Assembly: GCA_902702965.1 (NCBI GenBank)
Contig: CACRXP010000089.1
Span: 759,459-823,458, forward strand
Reading direction: 5' to 3'
From: Spirometra erinaceieuropaei
Lineage: Eukaryota; Platyhelminthes; Cestoda; Diphyllobothriidea; Diphyllobothriidae
DNA length: 64,000 bases
Position numbers and translations under genes: made by a program. The notes beneath the pieces were generated by a model that did not search any database, was not told the DNA's origin, and was given only the letters and a program-made list of their open reading frames with translations. Position 1 is the first letter of the stretch. Each line of letters opens with the position of its first letter. Below, in pieces: positions 36,501-48,500 of this stretch.

Positions 36501-39500
36501 CGAGCATTTGTTAATTCTCTCACCCTAAGCACCGAACGGATGCTTTGCTTGACACGCCGACGGCGCCATCTGACTGCATTGGTATCCATACATTCCGGAA
36601 CTTGGACCAGAAAAACCGGTTGCGTTAATGCGCAAAAACCACTCTATTTTCTCCTATGCGTCCAAGTAAAGAGTAATTCGGGTGTATTTAGGAAGAGGAA
36701 TATGCATGATACGGAATTCATCGTCAATCGCAGTGCCCGCTGTCAGTTCAAACAGATCCCTGCACCATGAGAGAGCTGAGAGAACTATCGATTGATACTT
36801 TGGTGCCTTTGCTTATACTGATAAATCCTACGCAAACTAACACTACCGCGGACCACTTAAAGCCGTCACTTAAGAATTCGACAAATGGCAGTATTTGAAG
36901 CAATACTTATCCCGGTATATGTTAGAAAACGCGCATTCTAAGAAATTTGATTAAAAATAAGTAAGATTCTTTGGAAGGAGAATAAACTTTTATGCGTAAA
37001 TTTTGAGACTGGTTCCCGGTTTGAATTTTAAGCAGGCATACACAGCAGAATTCACTTGAGCCAACAAATTTCGCGACAGCATATCAACTGCAACCTGTCG
37101 CTGCATTACAAGGATAACGTATGAGAAATGTAAAACGATTACAATTCCATGGAAAAAATCAATGCAAAACGACAAAGCCATCTTAGGGCGCACAGACTAA
37201 TCAATGAAAGTGATAACTTAGAAACATAATTTGGGAAAGAAAGTGAGGAAGTAAACGCACAGAGGGAGTACGCAAATCAAAGGGCCGAGATTTATCGGGG
37301 CAAGCTGATGTTGACCACTTGGTCCAACTGTTTGCATAGGTCGAATTTCTGCCACCGTATGTAGGCTACCTCCAAGTGGCACAGTGTTCGAGTTGTTCGT
37401 GCTTGAACTAGTACTCAAAGGGATGTTTTAAGGCCAATTTACTGGACAAAAATCCGAGTGGTGCTAAAACCGCGCAATCCCTAAAACCGAGGGGGCAAAT
37501 GTATTTCCGGACTACATGGATTGCCAAAAACGCATAAAAAGGACATCATCCTACGAGAAATTCTGTCTTTGTCTTATTTACCCCCAACACCGTCGAGGAC
37601 AGTGGCTCATCAACGAATTAGAAATAACCCGACACTGATTTTCGACTTACACGAAAGAACGCAGTTTTCAGTTTATTGAAGAAATCAATTATCAAAACTT
37701 CTCCACCAAATTCATGATCTCCTCGGACGTAGAATTACTTTTTTACAAATATGCCACTTGATGACACAATACATATCATATGCGCCCATGCGTCTGAACC
37801 CCGTCTTTCACCCGAGATAATACCAGAAAGCACCTAGACAGTGGTCACTCCGTTGACTCAGAAACCATCTTCTGAGTACTAGTTCAAGCACGAACAACTC
37901 GAAAATTGTGCCACTTGGAGGTAGCCTACATACGGTGGCAGAAATTCGACCTATGCAAACAGTTGGACCAAGTGGTCAACCTCAGCTTGCCCCGATAAAT
38001 CTCGGCCCTTTGATTTGCGTACTCCCTCTGTGCGTTAACTTCCTCAATTTCTTTCCCAAATTATGTTTCTAAGTTATCACTTTCATTGATTAGTCTGTGC
38101 GCCCTAAGATAGCTTTGTTGTTTTGCATTGATTTTTTCCATGGAAATGTAATCGTTTTACATTTCTCATACGTTATCCTTGTAATGCAGCGACAGGTTGC
38201 AGTTGATATGCTGTTGCGAAATTTGTTGGCTCAAAGGAATTCTGCTGTGTATGCCTGTATCAACTAGCAGTACGTCATAATCTTCAGGATTTCTGGTTAA
38301 CTTGTAAACTTCCGTTCGTTATGTACCCGTAATGGTAAATATTTAGGCCACGAACTTAATTATGTGAATAGCTTTCCTGTCGATGTAGGGACTAGTGAGT
38401 ATTGCGTACGATACGTGATTGGTTTTGGGTGGAAACTTCGCGTCACATCATCACGTGCGCTCGCTATCATTTTCAGTCTCTGGGGCTCGATGGATGGAAT
38501 AAAAGGCGTTAGCTATATCCAACCCAGATCCAAATCCTAATTCCTCGTCGTGAAGTATTGGATGTGATTTTAACTATCCCGACGAGCAGAACATCGTGAT
38601 TCAGAATGTTGTTAATTGATTGTATAACTTATTGTCACGCAAGACTTTTAGTCAAGCTGTAAAGACTCAATAATAAGACGCTCATGACAATACACTAATG
38701 TGCAATTTGGAACTCTATGCGACCTGTCGCATTTTGAACGGAGAACCGGTTCGGGTTAGATACGTAGACAGGTGGAGGGTTTCTTTCGCCACAGCGTCCA
38801 TTCTGATGGCAAGTCGTTTGAAATTCACCTTGCCATCTGAACAGAATGAGCATATATATAATAAAAGGAGAAAATGTAGCAGAATTAATTCCAATGTTAA
38901 CAAAGCCAGCCAAGGGTCACCATAATATAGCACGAAAGCACCTCATTAGTAAAGTGTAACGGGGCGAATCTGCAGTCAGTCAACGCACACACGTTTGCCT
39001 CGTTTTTATATTGGAATAAAATAAATGTGAGACAATAGGTGAAGCTTATTGGAACGACTTTCAAGAATCTTTCGTTATTGGGAGACGACACTTGATCCAT
39101 TCCATTTTATCCTAGAGGTCTAGTCTGCATAGATTCGCAGTCATCACAAAACGAAAACTAATAAGCAATCTTTTGTTTTTACTAAGCCTTATTTTGAATC
39201 GCAAATGGGAGGTTGTTGGTCCCAGGACCGCCTGTAACCCGAAAAAGACGGCGTCCCATCTACTCCGTTTCACAGTCAAAGCAAATCGTTAGAACTACCT
39301 GTCATTTGTTGCTGGATATTCCCGATCGCCGCTGGCATGACTAGATTCCATGGTTTAATAGTAGTGTTTGGCCTAAACGCTCTATTTACAAGTAATTTGG
39401 GTTCAGGCCCCGTTTCTTCCTTAACAGTAGATAGAGTTTGTTTAACTGACGACGACACATGAGTCTGGACTGAGCGCTCCGGCTGCCGTTTTTCAGTAAC

Positions 39501-42500
39501 ACTTAGTTATTGTTGGATCTAGACAATTATCCCTTATTACTATCAAGCACACACTTCGCAAATAACCTTAAGTGCAACGGAGGCTCTTTTGGGCTGAGTC
39601 TTTCTTATTTCCGACCGATGGGCAGGCCCTGGCCGCGGGCGCTAAGCCAAGACTCATGTTTACTTCATACAATAGTAAAACTTATGCTAAACACACCGGC
39701 CGCAATTAAATATGTCCAGAAACACTATAAATTTTCCTGACGATTTTACTATAACTTATCTGGATCCAACTGTGCTCTTAGTGATCGATTATGGAGCCAA
39801 CTAATCCGTCTTACCCTTTCAGTTCCAGGTTATTGTCTTCGCAGCCAATTGAGGTATGCATGGGCAGAACACCGATCCAGAATGCTGCGTCATATCCGCA
39901 TGTCGAGCAGAATCGTGAGAAGAGTCCCCACTACAAAAATACTCAACCGCAACATAATAACAGCGAAAAACACCTCCCTTCAGCAACGAGCGACTATTTC
40001 TCAGGTCAATCTAGAGACGTGAGTGCAATGTGGACTGAGAAGGAAGCAATTCAAAAGGACGAGAACAGTGTAAGACTGCGTCATGTTTCCCAACCTACCG
40101 TCTGTTTTTTTATAGTCCTCTGTTTCAAGTTTCAAAGTTTTCCAACGTCCAACATGGCCAAATCAGCGCCAACTGAAGCGCAGCAATAGCAGACTGTCCA
40201 TTCGTTCAGTCAACGATCGTGCCAGCATTTACCCAATCGCCGAGCGGTCTTTCTCTTATGGGCCCCACCCCTGACTACCCATTGATGCCTGAGATGTCCT
40301 ATCGCCAAAGTTAAAGAATTAATGCCCAGTCTGATAAAATACCTTTTCGCATTGTGAGACTTTAGGGTATTTCGCCAGGTTCTCTGTGTAAAGAAAAAAA
40401 TCGTCATCAAGCAAATGCGAGACAGTATATTTTTCTTTCCCTACGTTTATACACCAATAAAAAGTACAGTAAAATTGCTTTCAACCAACTTATATCTTTT
40501 CCCTGACATTTGTAATTAGAAACCGGGCCAGTGCTTTCGGACGTAATGCTTACTTGTGCGATCCTCGTCATGCTTTTAAATAATCATGCCTTTTACTGAG
40601 CAAGAATAGCCATAGAAACGTGGACTTCATATTATTTCAGTGACGTAGAAGAATAAAGGTACGCCAAGTTGAATGCTGAGAATTATGCGACGACCAATTG
40701 CAAACTGTACAACGTCGAAGGAGAACTTAATGGCGTATGTCGACCGTTCTGAGTATTTGTCAGAGACGAATAAGGAAGATGTCCTCACAAGTTGTTCTTA
40801 TAATTAGGTATTAATCTGCTTCCATATAGGATTTTGGCGTTAAAATTCAAACGCCCTCCGCATGCGTAAATTATTGACCGTTAGAAAACACCTCGAATCA
40901 TGGTCCGCCAGTGCTCCAGTGTCCTCTCATGTTTTATTGTAAGGAAAGAATTCAGAATTTCCCTGCGGACTGCATTTTGACAGTAAACCGCCGATTGAGC
41001 TGTTTCGGTGTCAGCATGCTAACAAATATGTTCAAGATAGCTCTTGTATTTTCCTAAGCTCTCTGGCGCTTTAACGTTTGTCTACGCGTGAGTAATTCCG
41101 GTCTTCGTTCAACTTTCTCGATTTTGTTGGGGTTTGGATATCTTCAACTGTCATGAGTTCTACATATGAGCGTCTTAACAAAAAAACACGTATAACTGGT
41201 TAAGACAGTCAAAAATAGGAGCTTCAAAAGAGTTTTCAAATTGCGAGGTTTAAAGCTTCTAAAAAAAGGAAACATTGTGCTCGTTATCGGTCTTAGGGGT
41301 TAAAGAAAAACCGGTCGACATTGTATTTAAGGTGCTTATTTTCTGATTTTCAACAGCAATCTAGGTTTTCAAGGAGAAAAACTAGTTTGGAAAAATATCT
41401 ACATGGTCATGCATGCGAAAGTTTTTAATACTGACTACATTTCACGCACCGGTTTTCTCAAAGGCCATTGCACAAAATGCTGGGCAAAATTATCCTCTAC
41501 TAAACTGGACTTATAATAGTGCCACAGAATTCGTCGTTTAATGCAGTAACCTCGAAGTTTTGTCTTTTTATTTTTTGCAAAACGCCAAAACTGTAATTTG
41601 GTCCGATCCTTCATGTTTTGTATCAGTCAAAGACGTCTCCGTTCTCCACAAACTTCGTCCAAATCAGTGGTTCGGACGAACAGAAACGGAACTCCACGAT
41701 TTCCAAGGTCGAGGGAGCCATCGGCCAAGAGAAAATAGGCTCGTATGCCTTCAGGCAGGATGCGAGCGAATACCCCTCATGGACTAATTCAGAATTGATT
41801 GCCATCTGTAAGATTTATGTCTGCTAATTTGTCTCCAACCTTGTTTTGAATGGAAGGAGGCATAATTTTTCTGTTTTTGGACCTTTGTCTTGTTGCCATT
41901 ACAAAAGGTTTAGAAACTTCAGCCTGAATATGGGTGGAGCCTTATATTCTCCGATGTGTTAGGCCTGCTTCAGAACTATGCAATATTTTCCAGTTTTCTT
42001 AGAGCATCATAATACTATCATGTCGTGAGAGCACATCAAATGGTTGGTGAACCGTTTTCTTCATAACTTTAAAATACTTTGTTTTTTGAACTTCCAGTAC
42101 CCAATTCCCTCACGTAGTGTTTTAAAACGCTGTTAGTTTCTGCAAACTACTTATTCGATATTAACACTCCTTATATTTTCCTTAGACCAATTAGTGACCA
42201 TACTGGTACAAACGTTACTGGAGACCAAATCTGTGTAAAAGTATAAACAGCCCATCTTTGGGTTCGCCGTCAAGCAATAATAATGCACAAGACTAAAAGC
42301 TTTTAGGTTGAGGATGGACGGTCATTACATATGCCCTGACCCTCAATAATGCCTCGCACTTATAAGTACAGCATTCCCTTGGGAGTGATCTTTCCATATG
42401 AGAGTGTAATAAGATGTAGTAATAAGTTTTAAGGGGTCTTTATATATTCAAAAAGATGAGGGCTTTGTGGCAAGTTGATATACGAGTACGCGTAGAGGAC

Positions 42501-45500
42501 TCTCGTTTGAGATAATATGTCACTTTACTTTTACTGACGGAACTGTCAGTACCTATTTAACTGATTTTTCCTCAAGATAAATGCACACAGTGATGCTATG
42601 TGAGAAATGGTTTTTCTTACTAAAGAAAGCAGTGAAAGTCGACAATCCGGTCTTTTGTAAAACTGGCGTCGGTTTTCGTCAGTCCAATATGGAACAGTTT
42701 TGGGGAAAGGCAGAAAGGGCTAGAACGACGATTTCCGGCTTATTCGCCGTCATCGGCCAACCATACCTGAAATGCAGGCTCCGCGAGCCGTAATTTGAGG
42801 ACCGGTCAAAGCCTTTTCTTGTGAGAAGGTATCTTTAATCGACAGAAATTCACTGAAAAGTTAACGGGAGATTCTAAAGGCACTTTCTATTTTTTGCTGT
42901 CAAAAGTGGTTATATTTTAACACGTGTGCAAAGACGAAGTAGTTCATTTGGTTCTGGATCCAAACGCTCATTCCCAATTTCCCTTTTAATTGTCTGGGTA
43001 AACGACCTTAAGACTAAACAGTACCACAAAATTAAATACATAAGAAGTATTTTTGTTCATAGAAGAAACCAACCCAGGTAGCAAAATAAAAGACCACTCT
43101 TCTGATTGCTTGTGTACAACTATCAAATTTGCAAATACATGCGTGCTTCCCCTTCGTAAACAATATTTTTTGGGTGTGGTATTTAAACTTGTGCAACGCG
43201 AATGCATGCTGCGTTATCTTCTATGCCATATATGCAGGAATACGAATTTTTATGTTTTATTAACCACGCTACAGGTTGCAGCGGAGGGCAACATATTGCC
43301 TCATTTACTGTCTATTCTTTTAGCTTGGTTGAGGCACTTTTTCACCATCAACGGACTTGTCTAATCTGTACCTGTGGTAAAAAATCACAGACGACGTTTT
43401 TGACGGCAGTGGTTGCTAAACCTTGCATTCTAAGGCTACCTTTAGGTGTTGCGACGGCAACAGTTTTATCTGACCAAGCGGACTGAAGTAGTACAAAACG
43501 GAAAGCTCTTTAGCTTCATATACATTCTTGTCTGCCAGTAGAATTTTTCAAATTATTGATCGGTCCTTTTTATTGCGAACGCTACCGTCACATAATGTCT
43601 GCACATCGTCTGGCATACCGGCCCGTCAGAAGACTTTCCTACAGGGCCAACTTGAACACAAGGCGGCAAACACCCTCGAAAAAACAAAGCCCACCAGCTG
43701 ACCACAGGGATGTTTCCCATAGCTCCCACAAGCCACTAAATCAACCGGGCTGTGTCATATTATCGGAGATATTTTAACACTCAGCGCACGGCCTAGATGT
43801 ACAGCGGACAGAAGAAGAAAACAGTTTAGTTTCAGTGCAAAATCAAAACTTTTCTGTCTCTTATTTTCTCCTGATAATTTGGAATTGGCCCTTACTGTGG
43901 TGGTTATGGTGCAACAATTTCTTTGGCCCCTACGACGCCACTAAGCGCAGAGCAAAAGTCGGTGATCCAAATAGCGTTAGGTAATTTGTGTAGAGTGTTA
44001 AACAGTGAATTTTAATAGCATAGCTCTTCTTAAAAATGTAATAAAACTTGCGTTTGGTTGTTGCAATTTTTTGCATATAGCGGTCACTTTAAATTCACCA
44101 ACAGGATTTTTAAGTAGTTCTTATTGCTTAGGATTTGGGCTGGACGAGATTACATGTCGTTGATGAATACACACTTAGAGTTTAAAGTGTGCGGCTGTAC
44201 AAAGATATGAACAAAATGAAATCAAAATATAAACAAAAATATAAACTTAAAACACTCGTTGGACGGCTTCCTTCCATGCCTAGAAATGTATAAGTATTTT
44301 AAGAGTCTATTAACACTTTCCTGTTGCGAAAATGATCGAACATCTTCAATACTGTCTTATTGGATTGGTAATATCCAACTATGTCAAGTGTCCATCATGC
44401 CTGTCAAACAGGGCCTAAGGGTAGATGTAGTTTTCAGTCCCGTTTCAAAAGCTGGGTCAGCATTAATGCAAGCCTGTCCACCTGTACTAACGGGCAAAAG
44501 TGCAAGCCTGTACTTCACCCCGGAAAGAGGGAAAATCGATAGGCGCACGCCCACTCAATATCAGCACGCTTAACTCCAGGCGACAGACGCAGCTATGAGT
44601 TTCAAACATTTGGGGAGTAAATAACCTAAGTTTAAGCTTTATGTGTACCGAACCCGCCATTCAGTATGTCCAATTTGTATTCGCGAGTAAGCCAGCCCGG
44701 TTCCTAGTACACGGTTAGCAAATCCCTTTTAATATATTTTGCATTTTCATCTGATGGCCGATAATGTATTGGAAAAACCAGGAGCATTTCAAAACAAATT
44801 AAAGCGATGAATCAGTTTTATTTAACTTATGTTGTTTATTTACTCCAGGATTCCTAATAAGAATTCTGCCGGATGCTGTCAAATTCTAAATTCCCATTTC
44901 GGAATTTTGGTTAAAATGGATCGTCGTTTTTGTTTCTAAGCGAATACCCTCAAGTAGTAGATTCTAGCCATTGTTTCGAAACAAGCCTTGGAGTGTAACC
45001 TCTCGACTACATTTTTCGTAGTCTTTTATCCTGCTTCATATAACAACCACAACTTGCTCTGACTTATGTTTTTTTTGATATTTATTTTTGAAGTCTTCTT
45101 CATACTAATGTTTCCCAAATACTGCATTCATAAGTTAAGTCTTATCTGTAATTATGAAAACTCAGATCAAATTAGAGGTCAATTTCCAGACATAAGTTGA
45201 GTCAGTATTGATTGAAAATATTTTTTTGCCCTGTAAGCACCTCAATTGTTGATTCTTCTCTTAGGAAAGTACAAAAGTAAACTTCATTTATCACTTTGTT
45301 ATTTGACTTGTTTACAAGATACGAAACTATTGGCATCCGCCTAGCAACGAGAAATGACCAACGGAAAGGAATAAAGTGGCCCTATATGAGATCTAACTTT
45401 TCTTTTTTTATTTTCGCCGAAGTAATCGCTTATGTGTGTGAAATTCGAGATGGATCCACTGCGTTCGACAAAACTCTGATCCTCTTCCTCTAAAAATTCA

Positions 45501-48500
45501 TGTGTTTTCTCTTACCTTTCGAAGCTAACAGTGGTCCACGTCCGCGGGAAGAATTGGTAAACGCACATCCTAACATGCCGACAGCGAAGTCAGTCCGTTC
45601 GCAATCGATTTCAAGGTGTCAGTCGGTTGTCTGTTCAAACGGAACTTCGACTGTCTCCACACCCACGCGAAAATTATCTCCGAATCTAGCCACAACAATA
45701 TCGGAGACTCTTGAGTCAAAATCAACCAATTTGTCCAGGGTCTGCATTTCTGTATTACTAAAGCATATTATGTATGTACTTCCCAAAGCTATTAGAACAG
45801 TAACAATGTCAGACTAGACGAAATAGGGGATTTGCAGTCAAAAAATGTAGGTTGTCGGACGGATGTGAACTGCGGGCCTTCTGATACTGCTCCCGATGTA
45901 GTACCACTGAGCTAGCAGGTACTCCAGCAAAGAGCGGCGTGCCTGTTAGCCTAAGTTCGCAATGAGCAAATTCTCGTGTCTAGTGATTAATATGCAGTCG
46001 TTGACATTTTGCGTCAACCCCTTCAAGCGCGACCCAATTTGACGACCCGGCTACTTGGGCGAAGGTCACAAACCGTAGCGGTATAATGACATGGTAAATG
46101 TTGCGCGCGGTCCTCAAGCCTAGAGTTGGTGTGACGGGATGTAGATGGATAAGCCCACCTTTGACCTCTGAGACCGAGCAAAACTATTCTTCACTGAACC
46201 GCATCATGTAATTGTTATTTTAGAGGAAGTTAGTTCTACTGTGGAAATATATACCCATCCATCCTTTGAGGGTTAACTTCGCAGCATTCGATGCTTTAAA
46301 CACTTTGTAAAGGTAAGCCTATTAAGTGGAATATATTAACCAGGAATGTCAACGATGGCCTTTATAAAAGATTTTCAGACGATTCTGAGAAGAGTAATCC
46401 GCACTACAAACAGAGCTACATTACTGTAAAATAAGAATTGCTAGGCTATGAAACGCAGGATGACAGATTGTGAAAACATTTCCTTGACTACCTAAATGGG
46501 CACAACGGAAACAAATTAAAGTAGAACTGATACGAAGAAATCAGTGGGTTGAAATTAAAGGTGTTGGGACTTAGGAAAGTTTTTACATTTTCAGTGAGTC
46601 ATCTATTCTGAAAAATGAAATCCCTGGCATTGGCTTGGTTCATAGCGATCACTTTAAGTATGCTCCTTCTAAACAGATTCAGTGAAATTAGAATGGAGTC
46701 AGTCCAGAAGCTAGTGTCATTTGATACCGCGACTTTATTCACGTCTACAAAGTAAACATCAGCAGCAAGGGATAAATGACCTGTTGACTTCCTTGAACTT
46801 TTTGATTACGGTTGTCCTCCAAATCTTGAGAAGGCTGTGTTTAGGCCGTACCAAAGCGAAGTTTCGCACGACTTATTTAGAACTTACTTGACAAGGACAT
46901 GATTAACATTCTTAAAACAAAGCCAACTCGGTGACTTCTGAAAAACTGTTAAATAAGTGAGAAAACTTTGGCCGGACGCCACTTCTTGCCGTCCTCGTCT
47001 GCCGCCAGACGAATATGCCACAAGTGGTAGAAGGGTTTTAGAAAACCGACGCATATGACCCTTTTCCCCCATCCTACCAAAAAAGAGAAACTTAGAACAA
47101 AACTCCAGCAGCCAGTTGATTCAAGCTCAAACATTCCCTAAAATCACGCGCAACAAACGGCTACCCCTGAGGTTCCATTAATTCAATCTGACAAATCGAG
47201 CGGCATATAATCCTAAGAACAAATCGGTCTCATATAAGGCGAAGTATTCGTATGTAAAACAAGACTCGGCCAATGTAGCAAACGTTTTTGATTGCCCACC
47301 TAAGCAACACTTTCTTACGACTTCGATTTTGGTAAAAATATTAAAGGGTTTTTGAAAGTTTGACCTGATATTTCTCCCCGAAAATAAATGAATTCTGTGT
47401 ACTCTGCCAATTTCCCGGCATTATCAACCCTTCAGGTCTGTGCTAATGGTTAATTTAAGAATTTTATTCCAACTGTGCAACGGCATGTTATTTTAGCAGT
47501 GAATCGTCATTAAAACAACATAAACCTTCTCTTTTGTGTGGCGAAACGCATGCAATTTCTTCGTTCCTTCCTTATTTTACAAATTCTGAATATAAGTTGG
47601 AGTTGATTATCCAACGAGTATCTCCATCGAATTGTTAAGTGGACCAAGACTTGGGAGATAATGCTGTCACGAGTCGCGTCTGTTTACTTTACTAGTATAT
47701 TTTCGTTGTCCTACAGACGTTTATCATAAAATGCTAGCAAGGAGATTGTTGATCTATCCGCATATTTTACAATAAATCTTCCTAGATGGGATCTGGATTG
47801 AGTTCAAAGGAGTCGGTTGCGGCCGCGCATCGTCTGGCCTCCAAGAAACAATCAACACCTGTGCAATTACCCGACAGTGTCTCTGCAAATTCATACTTGT
47901 CTGTGTACGCCAATCGCACTTGTCCTACGCTCTCGGCCAAACAGCGATTTCTCGTACCCACGTTTGCTCAACAGCGCTCGGTGAACGGCGATGTACAAAT
48001 CGACCGCACTAGTGAAGTTCCCAACGGCAAGCCAGTTTCCTCAAAAGGCTTTCCCGAACAAGAGAGTTCCCATGGAGTTGGCGGTTATGCGACGGTTTAT
48101 CTTGACAACACTGAATTAGAAACTGTGTTGCCGGTTAGGAAGAGGTCTGTCTTGTTCACACAACAAGTGAGTCATAATTGTGGTTTTGGGAGAAAAAACA
48201 AATTAGTAAATAAATTCACTGCCCATGGCAAGTCCTCATCGCATCCTTGCCGAAAAACTCAAATTTATTTAAACGATTGAATTATTAGTGATTTTCGCTG
48301 AAAATAATTTTAATTCTACGGTATTATGCTTCGCTCACTTTTACTTTGGGAAGACTGCGTGGTATAAATTGAATTTTCTTCAGAGACTGCTGCCGAACAA
48401 AACACCCGCGTATATCTAATTCGCCAAAAGAGCCGTCGTCGTGTCGCCTTGTAATAACTGTTATCGTTATCCGAACATAACGTTCTCCGCATCGTCATTA

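Larger units (their letters stand above)
37033..38257. repeat. Foldback element: long inverted repeat with 388-bp arms
   Basis: 37033-37420 is the reverse complement of 37871-38257 with only about a dozen mismatches by eye (near 97% identity), separated by a 450-bp spacer (37421-37870). This is the strongest secondary-structure potential in the window. The high arm identity suggests recent origin or gene conversion. No transposase is encoded in the spacer, so this is either a non-autonomous foldback/long-TIR DNA transposon or an inverted duplication. A partial arm copy at 21554-21645 shows that the arm sequence is dispersed. Confidence 0.85.
33718..39822 (+). other. MAPK15 intron 9, R repeat, SINE-like copy and foldback element
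   Basis: 6105 nt. Contains repeat R copy 2 (34363-34640), SINE-like copy 5 (36340-36430) and the inverted repeat 37033-38257. The rest shows no supported coding sequence. A minus-strand frame at 33752-33940 (62 aa) is unassigned. Confidence 0.65.

Noticed and set aside
36375..36770. 131-codon plus-strand ORF
   Set aside because: It begins inside a SINE-like copy (B-box side), has no recognisable motifs, and lacks splice or start support.
41623..41805. Minus-strand and +1-frame ORFs overlapping MAPK15 exon 11
   Set aside because: They are shadows of the exon; only the chosen frame joins exons 10 and 12 in phase with strong splice sites.
44259..44573. Possible extra MAPK15 tail exon ending [13 protein letters not shown]
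   Set aside because: No acceptor/donor pair preserving the phase-1 to phase-1 link between exons 12 and 13 was found, and the frame ends in a stop.
47786..48280. Separate intronless gene starting at the ATG 47786
   Set aside because: The ATG follows directly after a pyrimidine-rich AG acceptor, the block ends at a strong GTGAGT donor, and its phases fit MAPK15 exons 13 and 15.
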